Shown here: positions 51,464 through 60,765 of the stretch, in pieces | How positions within the stretch are numbered: the stretch's first letter is position 1 | Layout: each line of letters opens with the position of its first letter | Assembly: GCF_003028855.1 (NCBI RefSeq) | Contig: NZ_CP028324.1 | Span: 372,001 to 436,000, forward strand | Length of the DNA: 64,000 bases | DNA from: Pseudoduganella armeniaca | GTDB lineage: Bacteria > Pseudomonadota > Gammaproteobacteria > Burkholderiales > Burkholderiaceae_D | Reading direction: 5' to 3' | Program-made: the position numbers and the translations under genes | The notes under the pieces: generated by a model | Told to the model about the DNA's origin: nothing | The model's input: only the letters and a program-made list of their open reading frames with translations | Database searches by the model: none

Positions 51464-52213
51464 TCAATGCGTGGAGACGTAGCCCTTGCAGAACTCGTGC
51501 AGGATGCCAAACGCATAGCGCGAGGCCACCGTTTTGACGAAGTGCATGAAATCAGTGGCGGCCTCTTCGTTGGCGTTGTCGGAAATCGTGCGGATGACGG
51601 CAAATGGGATGTTCAGCTCGAAACACACTTGCGCCACCGCGGCGCCTTCCATCTCCACCGCCAGCAAGTCCGGCAAGCGCTCCTTCAGCGTTGCGATGCG
51701 GACGCTGTCATTGATGAACTGGTCGCCGCTGCCGATCGTGCCGCGGTGCAGTTTGATGCCGTCGGGCTCGTTTTCCAGGAAGCGGCCGGCAGCGCCAGCA
51801 AGCTGAGTCGACAATGCCAAGTCGCTGGGCAGGCGCGTGAGTCCTGTCAGCGGTACTTCGAAACGGGGAAACAGCGGGGATGCGTCCATATCGTGCTGGA
51901 CCAGCGACTCGGCCACCACGACATCGCCCACGCGCACCGCGCGATCGGCACTGCCGGCCACGCCAGTGAAAACGATGTGGGTAACACCGAACTTTTCCAC
52001 AAGCGTTGCCGCCGTCATCGCGCCAGCGACTTTACCGATCCGTGACAGCACCGCCACGGTGTCGACGTGCCACAGCGTGCCCGTCGTGTACTCCCGCATG
52101 CCATGCGTGACCGTAACGGCGTCTTGCATGGCGTCAATCAGCCCTTCCTGTTCTTCCGCCAGCGCGGAAATGATGCCCAACCGTATTTTTTTGTCCGAAA
52201 TCGTCGAAGTCAT
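51464..52213 (-). CDS. mtnN: 5'-methylthioadenosine/S-adenosylhomocysteine nucleosidase
   Basis: 249-aa MTA/SAH nucleosidase, which recycles methylthioadenosine and SAH. GIISALAEEQEGLIDAM opens the fold; VFTGVAGSADRAVRVGDVVV, LAVEMEGAAVAQVCF (catalytic-site MEGAA) and VIRTISDNANEEA (catalytic Asp) are diagnostic. The ATG at 52213 is chosen because upstream codons enter the AT-rich DnaA-box region. Flanked on both sides by sequences with DnaA-box-like motifs. Confidence 0.92.
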   Translation of the reverse strand: MTSTISDKKIRLGIISALAEEQEGLIDAMQDAVTVTHGMREYTTGTLWHVDTVAVLSRIGKVAGAMTAATLVEKFGVTHIVFTGVAGSADRAVRVGDVVVAESLVQHDMDASPLFPRFEVPLTGLTRLPSDLALSTQLAGAAGRFLENEPDGIKLHRGTIGSGDQFINDSVRIATLKERLPDLLAVEMEGAAVAQVCFELNIPFAVIRTISDNANEEAATDFMHFVKTVASRYAFGILHEFCKGYVSTH

Positions 52214-52257
52214 GGGTTCCCGGGGTTTTCGTGCCGCCTGTGCTGCTGGTTTTAATT

Positions 52258-52478
52258 GAATAAAAGTATTTATATAAGCTGGTAGTAGATAGTAAACGTG
52301 ACAGCGGCTGTGGATAAAGCTGTTAACATCCACAGAATCAGGTGTTTACGGTCGGTAAAACCTGCTGAACAAGCATTGTATCGAGGCCGGAGTAGTTCTG
52401 GACAAAAAATCCCGTACACCGCGACGATCCGGTTTACGCACATTCGATCCTGTGGATATGCAGGACCTTATCCACAGC
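52258..52478 (+). repeat. DnaA-box module, copy 1
   Basis: AT-rich GTATTTATATAA, two perfect DnaA boxes in inverted orientation 159 bases apart, and two near-boxes at fixed offsets. It lies upstream of the divergent nucleosidase gene. Confidence 0.75.
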
Positions 52479-52693
52479 CGGGCTGTCAAAACGACATGTT
52501 TTGCCGCCATGAGCCCCTAAAAACCCCTCCGCGCACGTCGCTCGCGGTGTCGGCCACCACTCTCTGAACAAAAAAAACCGTCAGCAGCGGCGATCGCATC
52601 GGCCCGGGCTTTTGCCTTTGCTTCATCGGCAGGTCGATGCGCAGCCAGTGCCGGCATGGCCGGACAAAGCGCGCGACAGGGTCGTCGGTTTAC

Positions 52694-52915
52694 TGGAATA
52701 AGTATGTATATAAAATAGTGGTAGTTGTTAACAGAACGCCGTTTCTGTGGATAAGTACCGCAAGTAGATTAGAATCAAGCGCTTACAAGCTGCACAACCC
52801 GGCGCGTAAACCCTGTATGGCGGAAGAACTGTTTTGGGACAAAAAAACGGCCACACGCAGACGTCCGGTTTACGCACAAATGGTACCTGTGGATATCCAA
52901 GGGCTTATCCACAGG
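52694..52915 (+). repeat. DnaA-box module, copy 2
   Basis: Same order and spacing as copy 1 with about half of the bases conserved, mostly in islands. Its last box ends 23 bases before the next gene's start. Confidence 0.75.
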
Positions 52916-52936
52916 TCGAATCCGACAGGAGAGTGT

Positions 52937-53977
52937 ATGGATTTGCGGTCGTTGTTCTCTTACCCCATCATCCAGGGCCCGATGGCGGGCGGTTGCAACA
53001 CGCCGACGCTGGTCGCGGCGGTGTGCAATGCCGGCGCGCTGGGCTCCTTGGCAGGTTCCCTGCTGGCGCCGGAAAAGCTGCGGCACCAGGTCAATGACAT
53101 CCGTGCGCTGACCAATCGGCCATTTCTGGTCAACTTGTTCGTGCAGCGCACGCCCCACCCGAGCAAGGAAGAGGTGGCCCGTGCCATCGAGTTGCTGCGT
53201 CCGGTCTGGAGTTCGCTGGGCTGGCCAGACCTGGCGCTGCCGTTCCGCTGGTGCGAGGATTTCTCGGCCCAGTTCGACACGCTGGTGGCCCTGAAACCGG
53301 CCGCCGCCAGCTTTACGTTCGACATCTTGTCGCCCCAGCAGGTGCAACGGCTGCATGACGCCGGCATCTTTGTGATCGGTACCGCCACCCGGGTCGACGA
53401 AGCCGTGGCCTGGCAAGACGTTGGCGCCGATGCCGTCATCGCGTCGGGGATCGAATCCGGTGGTCATCGCGGCACGTTCATCGGCGACCAGCGGGACGCG
53501 ACCTTGGGCGCCATCGCGCTGCTGCAAGCGGTGGTCGCGGCCGTCCGTATTCCCGTGATCTCGGCCGGTAATATCATGACGGGGGCCGACATCCGTGAGC
53601 GGCTGGCGCTGGGCGCGACCGCCGTCCAGATGGGCACCGCGTTTCTCGTGACCGATGAATCCGGCATTCATCCGGCCTATAAACACCGGCTGCAACATGC
53701 GGGCAACGCCCCGACCCGGCTGACGCGGGCGTTCTCCGGACGCTACGCACGCGGCCTGGAAAACCGTTTCATGCAACAGATGGCGGACGTCGAGGACCAG
53801 GTACCGCCATATCCGGTGCAAAATGCGCTGACGGGCCCGATTCGTTTCGAAGCCGCCAAGCGTGGCGATTCGGAACTAATGTCCTTATGGTGCGGCACGG
53901 GCGTGGGACGGGCACGGCGCATGGCGGCGGCCCGGCTGGTCGAGACCCTGGTGGCGGAGATGCAGCAACCTGGATGA
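52937..53977 (+). CDS. nitronate monooxygenase-like flavoprotein
   Basis: 346-aa FMN-dependent enzyme of the nitronate monooxygenase/2-nitropropane dioxygenase family. YPIIQGPMAGGCNTPTLVAA forms the first strand and FMN loop. VIASGIESGGHRGTF with the conserved His and PVISAGNIMTGADIRERLAL with LGATAVQMGTAFL (phosphate loop) follow. The ATG at 52937 has AGGAGAG upstream. It precedes the GMC oxidoreductase gene by 10 bases. Confidence 0.9.
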   Translation: MDLRSLFSYPIIQGPMAGGCNTPTLVAAVCNAGALGSLAGSLLAPEKLRHQVNDIRALTNRPFLVNLFVQRTPHPSKEEVARAIELLRPVWSSLGWPDLALPFRWCEDFSAQFDTLVALKPAAASFTFDILSPQQVQRLHDAGIFVIGTATRVDEAVAWQDVGADAVIASGIESGGHRGTFIGDQRDATLGAIALLQAVVAAVRIPVISAGNIMTGADIRERLALGATAVQMGTAFLVTDESGIHPAYKHRLQHAGNAPTRLTRAFSGRYARGLENRFMQQMADVEDQVPPYPVQNALTGPIRFEAAKRGDSELMSLWCGTGVGRARRMAAARLVETLVAEMQQPG

Positions 53978-53987
53978 GGAGCGGCCC

Positions 53988-55616
53988 TTGGAATCGGCAG
54001 GACAATTCGATTACATCATTGTCGGTGCCGGAACGGCCGGCTGCGTGCTGGCCAACCGCCTGACGCAGGATCCGGACGTCGAGGTACTGCTGATCGAAGC
54101 GGGCGGGCGCGACGATTATGTGTGGATTCACATTCCCGTCGGCTACCTGCATTGCATCGACAACCCGCGCACCGACTGGTTGTTCCGCACCGAGCCAGAT
54201 GCCGGACTGGGCGGACGCAGCCTGATCTACCCGCGCGGCAAGGTGCTGGGCGGCAGCTCGTCCATCAATGGCATGATCTACATGCGCGGGCAAGCGCGCG
54301 ATTACGATCACTGGGCCGATGTCACGGGCGATCCCAGCTGGCGCTGGCGCGACGTGCTGCCGTTGTTTCGCAAGAGCGAGGATCACCACCGCGGCGCTTC
54401 CGACTTTCATGGCGTCGGCGGCGAATGGCGCGTGGAACGGCAGCGCTTGTCCTGGGAAATCCTGGACGCGTTCCGCCAGGCCGCGGCCGAGACCGGCATC
54501 CCCGCCACCGACGATTTCAACCGGGGCGACAACCTGGGCTGTGGCTACTTTGAGGTCAACCAGCGTCGCGGCATTCGCTGGAATACGGCCAAGGCGTTCC
54601 TGCGCACCGCGACCCGGCGCCCGAACCTGACCTTGATGACGGGCTGCCACGTGGAACGCTTGCTGCTCGAGCGGGGGGAGGGCGGCGTCGCTTGCCGTGG
54701 TGTGCAGTTCACCGGTGGCGGCACGCGCTGGCAGGCGCAGGCGCGGCGCGAGACGCTGTTGTGCGCCGGCGCGATCGGCTCGCCGCAGTTGCTGCAGCTG
54801 TCCGGCATCGGCCCCGCCGCCGACCTGCAACGGGCCGGCGTGACGCCGCTCGTCGACGCACCCGGGGTCGGGGAAAACCTGCAGGATCACTTGCAGTTGC
54901 GTATGGTGTTCCGCATCCAGGGCGCGAAAACACTGAACGCGATGACGCGCAACTGGTTCGGCAAGCTGCGTATCGGCCTGGAATATGCGCTGTTCCAGAG
55001 CGGGCCGATGTCGATGGCGCCGTCGCAGCTGGGCGCCTTTGCCCGATCCCATCCGGACGAGGCCACGCCCAACCTGCAATATCACGTGCAGCCATTGTCG
55101 CTGGAACGATTCGGTGAACCGCTGCACACGTTCCCTGCGTTCACGGCCAGCGTCTGCAATCTGCGGCCGACCTCGCGCGGCCACGTACGCATCGCCTCGG
55201 CCGATTCCTATGCGCCGCCAAAAATCACGCCGATGTACCTGAGTACGCCCGAGGACCGCCGCGTCGCCTGCGCCGCACTGGGTTTGACGCGGCGCATCGC
55301 GGCCGCACCCGCCTTGGCGAAATATAGGCCAGAGGAGTTCAAGCCGGGCATCCACTATCGTACCGACGAGGAACTGGCCGAGGCGGCAGGCTCGATCGGC
55401 ACGACGATCTTCCACCCGGTCGGTACCTGCCGCATGGGCCGGCCGGATGATCCGCAGGCCGTGCTCGACAGCCAGTTGCGGGTGCGTCATGTAGCGGGAC
55501 TACGTGTGGTGGATGCGTCGGTGATGCCGACGATCACGTCCGGTAACACGAACTCGCCCGTGATCATGATTGCCGAGAAAGCGGCCCACTGGCTGCGCGC
55601 GGAAAATGGTGCATGA
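53988..55616 (+). CDS. GMC-family oxidoreductase (choline-dehydrogenase-like)
   Basis: 542-aa FAD enzyme. The dinucleotide motif is DYIIVGAGTAGCVLANRL, GMC signature 1 lies in RGKVLGGSSSINGMIYMRG, and signature 2 is GAIGSPQLLQLSGIGP. The C-terminal catalytic segment has FHPVGTCRMG and DASVMPTITSGNTNSPVIM. The start is TTG at 53988 with GAGGAG upstream. Substrate could be choline or another alcohol. Coupled with the preceding flavoprotein gene. Confidence 0.93.
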   Translation: MESAGQFDYIIVGAGTAGCVLANRLTQDPDVEVLLIEAGGRDDYVWIHIPVGYLHCIDNPRTDWLFRTEPDAGLGGRSLIYPRGKVLGGSSSINGMIYMRGQARDYDHWADVTGDPSWRWRDVLPLFRKSEDHHRGASDFHGVGGEWRVERQRLSWEILDAFRQAAAETGIPATDDFNRGDNLGCGYFEVNQRRGIRWNTAKAFLRTATRRPNLTLMTGCHVERLLLERGEGGVACRGVQFTGGGTRWQAQARRETLLCAGAIGSPQLLQLSGIGPAADLQRAGVTPLVDAPGVGENLQDHLQLRMVFRIQGAKTLNAMTRNWFGKLRIGLEYALFQSGPMSMAPSQLGAFARSHPDEATPNLQYHVQPLSLERFGEPLHTFPAFTASVCNLRPTSRGHVRIASADSYAPPKITPMYLSTPEDRRVACAALGLTRRIAAAPALAKYRPEEFKPGIHYRTDEELAEAAGSIGTTIFHPVGTCRMGRPDDPQAVLDSQLRVRHVAGLRVVDASVMPTITSGNTNSPVIMIAEKAAHWLRAENGA

Positions 55617-55791
55617 CAGCATTTTCGGGCTGTTTCACGGTAGTAAGCCAAAAGTTTATGGTAGTTATACGGTATTGTGACGAAAAATTGTTCTGTGTAT
55701 GATCAAAAAAAAATTTAGCAAGATGTAAAGGATTTCCGTCCGATCGCAGCGCGGTCCGGCGGGGAGGTCACAAGAATATCGGGGAGACACG

Positions 55792-56562
55792 ATGTCGGAC
55801 TTCATCTTGGAAACAAGAAGCTTGACCAAGGAATTCAAGGGCTTCACGGCCGTCAACGACGTGAACCTGAAGGTCCAGCGCGGGCATATCCACGCGCTGA
55901 TCGGCCCGAACGGGGCCGGCAAGACCACCTGCTTCAATCTGCTGACGAAATTTCTCGTGCCCACGTCCGGGCAGATCCTGTTCAATGGCCGCGACATCAC
56001 GGCCGCGCGTCCTGCCCAGATCGCGCGCATGGGCATCATCCGCTCGTTCCAGATCTCGGCCGTATTTCCGCACCTGACAGTGTTGCAAAACGTGCGTATC
56101 GGCTTGCAGCGCCAGCTGGGCACCACCTTTCACTTCTGGCGCAGCGAACGCTCGCTCGACACCTTGAATGCGCGCGCCATGCAGCTGCTGGCCGAAGTGG
56201 ACCTGACGTCGTTTGCGGATACCGTCACGGCCGATATGCCGTACGGCCGCAAGCGCGCACTGGAGATCGCCACGACCCTGGCAATGGAACCGGAACTGAT
56301 GCTGCTGGACGAGCCCACCCAGGGCATGGGCCACGAGGACGTGCACCGGGTGACGGAACTGATCAAGAAGGTGTCGCAGGGGCGCACGATCCTGATGGTG
56401 GAGCACAATATGAGCGTCGTGTCCGGTATCTGCGACAAGATTTCCGTGCTGCAGCGCGGCGCCATGCTGGCCGAGGGCAGCTACGCCGACGTATCGAAGA
56501 ATCCACAGGTGATGGCGGCCTATATGGGCACCGAAGCCACCGAACTGGCGGGAGCGCACTGA
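55792..56562 (+). CDS. livG: branched-chain amino-acid-type ABC transporter ATPase (LivG-like)
   Basis: 256-aa ABC ATPase. Walker A is GPNGAGKTT, the C-loop is the divergent DMPYGRKRALEIA typical of LivG, and Walker B is LMLLDEPTQGMG. First gene of the five-gene transporter operon; about 175 AT-rich bases upstream should contain its promoter. Overlaps the next gene by one base. Confidence 0.93.
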   Translation: MSDFILETRSLTKEFKGFTAVNDVNLKVQRGHIHALIGPNGAGKTTCFNLLTKFLVPTSGQILFNGRDITAARPAQIARMGIIRSFQISAVFPHLTVLQNVRIGLQRQLGTTFHFWRSERSLDTLNARAMQLLAEVDLTSFADTVTADMPYGRKRALEIATTLAMEPELMLLDEPTQGMGHEDVHRVTELIKKVSQGRTILMVEHNMSVVSGICDKISVLQRGAMLAEGSYADVSKNPQVMAAYMGTEATELAGAH

Positions 56563-57353
56563 TGACGGCCACCATCCATTCCGCCCAGCGCGGCACCGTT
56601 CACCCTGCCGCCGGCATGCCGCCGCCCGCGCCCGGCGCCGCCGCCGCCAGCGTGGCGCTCGAGATCAGCCACCTGCAGGCCTGGTATGGCGAGTCGCACA
56701 TCCTGCACGACGTCAATCTATCCGTCCGCCAGGGCGAAGTCGTCACGCTGCTGGGCCGCAATGGCGCCGGCCGCACGACAACGTTGCGCGCCATCATGGG
56801 CCTGACCGGCGCGCGCAAGGGCTCGATCAAGGTCAACGGCAAGGAGGCGATCGGCCTGCCAACCCACCAGGTGGCCCATCTCGGCATCGGTTACTGCCCG
56901 GAGGAGCGCGGCATATTCTCGTCGCTGTCGACGGAGGAAAACCTGCTGCTGCCGCCGGTGCTCAAGACCGGCAACCAGGGCATGGGCATCGACGAAATCT
57001 ACGAGATGTTCCCGAACCTGAAGGAGCGCCGCCACAGCCAAGGCACGCGCTTGTCCGGCGGCGAACAGCAGATGCTGGCCGTGGCCCGCATCCTGCGCAC
57101 GGGTGCTCGCCTGCTGCTGCTCGACGAGATTTCCGAGGGCCTGGCGCCCGTCATCGTGCAGGGCCTGGCGCGCATGATCCGCACGCTCAAGGCCAAGGGC
57201 TACACGATCGTCATGGTGGAGCAGAACTTCCGTTTTGCCGCGCCGCTGGCGGACCGGTTTTACGTGATGGAGCACGGCCAGATCGTCGAGACGTTTGCCG
57301 CCGCCGAGCTGGAAGCCAAGATGCCGGTGCTGACCGAGCTGCTGGGCGTGTAA
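56562..57353 (+). CDS. livF: branched-chain amino-acid-type ABC transporter ATPase (LivF-like), altered Walker A
   Basis: 263-aa ABC ATPase. Walker A reads GRNGAGRT at 65-72, with Arg71 in place of the usual Lys. Signature LSGGEQQML and Walker B LLLLDEISEGLAP are intact. An extra ~30-residue Ala/Pro-rich N-terminus precedes the domain. Works as a heterodimer with the LivG-like subunit; the Arg may reduce ATP hydrolysis at one site. Confidence 0.92.
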   Translation: MTATIHSAQRGTVHPAAGMPPPAPGAAAASVALEISHLQAWYGESHILHDVNLSVRQGEVVTLLGRNGAGRTTTLRAIMGLTGARKGSIKVNGKEAIGLPTHQVAHLGIGYCPEERGIFSSLSTEENLLLPPVLKTGNQGMGIDEIYEMFPNLKERRHSQGTRLSGGEQQMLAVARILRTGARLLLLDEISEGLAPVIVQGLARMIRTLKAKGYTIVMVEQNFRFAAPLADRFYVMEHGQIVETFAAAELEAKMPVLTELLGV

Positions 57354-57506
57354 GGCAGGACGCAACATCGGCCGTATCGTAACGAATCAAGCAGGGAAGA
57401 CATGCGCACGTCGCCGCCGGCGGCGCTGCGTTTTGATAAAGCAACGGACGACGCGTCGCTGGCTGCTGGCCGCGGCGCGGCTGTATCCACCAACGGAGAC
57501 AAGACC

Positions 57507-58715
57507 ATGAAACGCACCGCTATCGCCACCGCTGCCTTTGCCCTCTGCGCACTGGGGCTCTCCTTTACGGCCCAGGCGCAAGTCTCGGGCGACACGATCA
57601 AGATCGGTTTCATCACCGATATGAACGGCCTGTACACCGACATCGACGGTGCCGGCGGCGCCGAGGCGATCAAGATGGCGATTGCCGACGCCGGTGTCGT
57701 CATCGCCGGCAAGAAGGTGGAATTCATTTCCGCCGACCACCAGAACAAGGCCGACATCGCCGCCTCCAAGGCGCGCGAATGGTTCGACCAGCAAGGCGTC
57801 GACGTGCTGATTGGCGGTACCAACTCCGGTGCCAACCTGGCGATGGCCAAGGTGGCGGCCGACAAGAAAAAAATCTTCATCTCGATCGGCGCCGGCTCGT
57901 CGCGCCTGACCAACGAGGAATGCACGCCGTACACCGTCCACTACGCCTACGACACCGTGGCGCTGGCGCGCGGCACGGGCGCCGCCATCGTCAAGCAGGG
58001 CGGCAAGAACTGGTACTTCATGACGGCCGACTATGCGTTCGGCCACTCGCTGGAGAAGGACACGGCGGACGTCGTCAAGGCGGGCGGCGGCAAGGTGCTG
58101 GGCGCCGTCAAGCACCCGCTGTCCGCCTCCGACTTCTCGTCCTTCCTGCTGCAGGCGCAAGGCTCGAAGGCGCAAATCCTGGGCCTGGCCAATGCCGGCG
58201 GCGATGCGATCAATTCGATCAAGGCCGCCAACGAATTCGGCGTGACGAAAAGCATGAAGCTGGCTGGCCTGTTGATCTTCATCAACGACATCCACTCGCT
58301 GGGCCTGAATGCGACGCAGGGCATGTACCTGACGGACAGCTGGTACTGGGACGCCAACGCGGACACGCGCGCCTGGTCGAAGCGTTACTTTGCCAAGATG
58401 AAGAAGGAGCCGTCGTCGCTGCAGGCGGCCGACTATTCGGCCGCGTCGAACTACCTGAAGGCCGTCAAGGCGGTGGGCACCGACGATTCCGACAAAGTCA
58501 TGGCCTACCTGAAGAAAACCCCGATCAACGACATGTTCGCCAAGAACGGCGTGATCCGCCCGGACGGCCGCATGGTGCACGACATGTACCTGATGGAAGT
58601 CAAAAAGCCGGCGGAATCGAAATACCCGTGGGACTACTACAAGCTGGTGGCCACGATCCCGGGCGACCAGGCCTATATGACGAAGGCCGAGTCCAAGTGC
58701 GCGCTGTGGAAGTAA
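57507..58715 (+). CDS. livK: ABC transporter substrate-binding protein, type 1 fold
   Basis: 402-aa periplasmic binding protein with signal MKRTAIATAAFALCALGLSF ending in AQA. IKIGFITDMNGLYTDIDGAG opens the first lobe; the fold continues through DVLIGGTNSGANLAMAKVAA and WYFMTADYAFGHSLEKDT. The start at 57507 has GGAG 10 bases upstream. Gene name is by transporter family only; the substrate could be an amino acid, urea-like compound or other small molecule. Confidence 0.9.
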   Translation: MKRTAIATAAFALCALGLSFTAQAQVSGDTIKIGFITDMNGLYTDIDGAGGAEAIKMAIADAGVVIAGKKVEFISADHQNKADIAASKAREWFDQQGVDVLIGGTNSGANLAMAKVAADKKKIFISIGAGSSRLTNEECTPYTVHYAYDTVALARGTGAAIVKQGGKNWYFMTADYAFGHSLEKDTADVVKAGGGKVLGAVKHPLSASDFSSFLLQAQGSKAQILGLANAGGDAINSIKAANEFGVTKSMKLAGLLIFINDIHSLGLNATQGMYLTDSWYWDANADTRAWSKRYFAKMKKEPSSLQAADYSAASNYLKAVKAVGTDDSDKVMAYLKKTPINDMFAKNGVIRPDGRMVHDMYLMEVKKPAESKYPWDYYKLVATIPGDQAYMTKAESKCALWK

Positions 58716-58719
58716 CGCT

Positions 58720-58746
58720 CTGATGCCCGGATGGCCGGGGCATCAG
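58720..58746 (+). other. intercistronic hairpin after the binding-protein gene
   Basis: 9-bp arms (CTGATGCCC and GGGCATCAG) and a 9-base middle, 4 bases after the stop and 66 bases before livH. No T-run. Such hairpins often protect binding-protein mRNA and lower permease expression. Confidence 0.6.
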
Positions 58747-58812
58747 TCCTGGCCGTTCCTGGCGCGGCCGTCGCAGCGGCCGCGCGTTCCGCCAACCTCA
58801 CATCATTGAGCT

Positions 58813-59697
58813 ATGGAATTATTCGGATATCCCTTGCCTGTCGTGATGAGCCAGCTGACCCTGGGGCTCGTCAACGGCTCGTTCTATGCCATGCTGTCGC
58901 TGGGCCTGGCCGTCATCTTCGGCCTGCTCAACGTCATCAATTTCTCCCATGGCGCGATGTACATGATGGGGGCGTTCGTCGCCTGGATGGGCATGAGCTA
59001 CCTGGGCCTGTCGTACTGGATGATGCTGCTGGCCGCGCCGCTGGTGGTCGGTGCGCTGGGCATCGTCATCGAAAAAACCATGCTGCGCTGGCTGTACAAG
59101 CTGGACCACCTGTACGGCCTGCTGCTGACGTTCGGCATCACCTTGCTGGTCGAAGGCGTGTTCCGGTCGTTCTACGGTGTCTCGGGCCAGCCGTTCGAGA
59201 CGCCGGAACTGCTGCAGGGCGCCACCGACCTGGGCTTCATGATCCTGCCGAACTACCGCGGCTGGGTCGTGGTCGCCTCGCTGCTGGTGTGCTTCTCCAC
59301 GTGGTATGTCATCGAGCGTACCAAGCTGGGCGCCTACCTGCGCGCCGGTACGGAAAACCCCAAGCTGGTCGAGGCGTTTGGCGTCAACGTGCCGCTGATG
59401 GTCACCTTGACGTATGGCTTCGGCGTGGCGCTGGCAGGCTTTGCCGGCGTGCTGGCGGCACCGATCATCCAGGTCTCTCCGCTGATGGGCTCGAACCTGA
59501 TCATCGTCGTGTTTGCCGTCGTCGTCATCGGCGGCATGGGTTCCATCATGGGCTCGATCGTCACGGGCCTGGGCCTGGGCGTCATCGAGGGGCTGACGCG
59601 GGTGTTCTACCCGGAGTTTTCGTCGACGGTCGTGTTCCTCGTGATGGTCATCGTGCTGCTGCTGCGTCCCGCCGGGCTGTTCGGCAAGGAAAAATAA
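58813..59697 (+). CDS. livH: branched-chain amino-acid-type ABC permease (LivH-like)
   Basis: 294-aa inner-membrane permease with about eight hydrophobic segments. GLVNGSFYAMLSLGLAVIFG and NVINFSHGAMYMMGAFVAW near the N-terminus are LivH signatures; the cytoplasmic RAGTENPKLVEAFGVNV loop contacts the ATPase. Follows the intercistronic hairpin. Confidence 0.94.
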   Translation: MELFGYPLPVVMSQLTLGLVNGSFYAMLSLGLAVIFGLLNVINFSHGAMYMMGAFVAWMGMSYLGLSYWMMLLAAPLVVGALGIVIEKTMLRWLYKLDHLYGLLLTFGITLLVEGVFRSFYGVSGQPFETPELLQGATDLGFMILPNYRGWVVVASLLVCFSTWYVIERTKLGAYLRAGTENPKLVEAFGVNVPLMVTLTYGFGVALAGFAGVLAAPIIQVSPLMGSNLIIVVFAVVVIGGMGSIMGSIVTGLGLGVIEGLTRVFYPEFSSTVVFLVMVIVLLLRPAGLFGKEK

Positions 59698-59707
59698 GAG
59701 GTCATCC

Positions 59708-60682
59708 ATGAATAAACAAATCGGTTACGGGCTGGCGCTGTCCATCGCGCTGGCGGCGCCGTTCGTCGGCTATCCGGTCTTCCTGATGAAGCTGCTGTGC
59801 TTCGCCCTGTTCGCCTGCGCGTTCAACCTGTTGATCGGCTACACGGGCCTGCTGTCGTTCGGCCACGCGGCCTTCTTTGGCGCGGCCGGTTATGTCGCCG
59901 GCAATGCGCTGAAGAACTGGGGGCTGCCGCTGGAGCTGGCCGTGCTGGCCGGGGTCGCCGCCGCCGCGCTGGTGGGCCTGGTGATGGGGGCGCTGGCGAT
60001 CCGCCGCGCCGGTATCTATTTTTCGATGATCACCTTGGCGCTGGCGCAGATGGTGTATTTCGGCGGCCTGCGCTTTACCGACTTCACCGGTGGGGAAGAC
60101 GGCCTGCAGGGGGTGCCGCGGGGTAAACTGCTGGGCGCGCTGGACCTGTCGAGCGACCTGACCTTGTACTTTGTCGTGCTGGCCGTGGCGGTGCTGGCAT
60201 TCGCGCTGATCGTGCGCACTGTGCATTCGCCGTTCGGCCAAGTTCTGAAAGCCATCAAGGAAAACGAGCCGCGCGCCATCTCGCTGGGCTACGACGTGGA
60301 GAAATACAAGCTGGTGGCATTCGTGCTGTCGGCGGCTTTGGCCGGGCTGGCGGGCGCGCTGAAGACGGTCGTGCTGGGCTTCGAGACGCTGACGGATCTG
60401 CACTGGACGATGTCCGGCTTGGTCATCCTGATGACCTTGGTCGGCGGCATGGGCACCCTGGCGGGACCCCTGCTGGGCGCGATCGTCATCATCGCCCTGG
60501 AAAACAAGCTGGGCGACTTCGGCACCTTGCTGGCCAATGGCACGGGCATCGAGTGGTTCGGTACACTGGGGGAAGCCGTCAGCATGGTGACCGGCCTGAT
60601 CTTCGTGACGTGCGTGCTGTTGTTCCGGCGCGGCATCGTCGGCGAGATCGTGGCGCACTTTGGCAGGCGAAAACCAGCCTGA
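59708..60682 (+). CDS. livM: branched-chain amino-acid-type ABC permease (LivM-like)
   Basis: 324-aa permease, partner of LivH. NLLIGYTGLLSFGHAAFFGA is the LivM motif, and ALKTVVLGFETLTDLHWTMS is typical of the C-terminal half. It starts 10 bases after livH and ends in a strong terminator, marking the operon end. Confidence 0.94.
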   Translation: MNKQIGYGLALSIALAAPFVGYPVFLMKLLCFALFACAFNLLIGYTGLLSFGHAAFFGAAGYVAGNALKNWGLPLELAVLAGVAAAALVGLVMGALAIRRAGIYFSMITLALAQMVYFGGLRFTDFTGGEDGLQGVPRGKLLGALDLSSDLTLYFVVLAVAVLAFALIVRTVHSPFGQVLKAIKENEPRAISLGYDVEKYKLVAFVLSAALAGLAGALKTVVLGFETLTDLHWTMSGLVILMTLVGGMGTLAGPLLGAIVIIALENKLGDFGTLLANGTGIEWFGTLGEAVSMVTGLIFVTCVLLFRRGIVGEIVAHFGRRKPA

Positions 60683-60688
60683 ATCCAG

Positions 60689-60714
60689 ACGCCGGCAGCG
60701 CCGGCGTTTTTTTT
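60689..60714 (+). terminator. rho-independent terminator of the liv-type operon
   Basis: Perfect 8-bp stem (60689-60696 with 60100+ offset arm 60700-60707), 3-base loop, then eight T residues, 6 bases after the livM stop. Confidence 0.94.
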
Positions 60715-60765
60715 CGGCAGCATTGCAGGCGACAAGCCTGAACCAACAAGAAAAGGAAGAGACCT

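Larger units (their letters stand above)
52214..52936. other. 723-bp non-coding region with a duplicated DnaA-box module
   Basis: No gene. Two diverged copies of a roughly 220-bp module lie 437 bp apart (about 52258-52478 and 52694-52915). Each has a TATATAA-type AT-rich box (52266, 52702), a perfect TTATCCACA on the minus strand (52309-52317, 52746-52754), TTACGCACA (52434, 52870), TGTGGATAT (52451, 52888) and a perfect TTATCCACA (52468-52476, 52905-52913). Spacing inside the two copies agrees to within one base. Confidence 0.8.

Noticed and set aside
52258..52915. Firm call of chromosomal oriC
   Set aside because: DnaA boxes and AT-rich boxes are present, but no dnaA/dnaN/rnpA neighbourhood or GC-skew evidence is available, so it is reported only as a module of unknown role.
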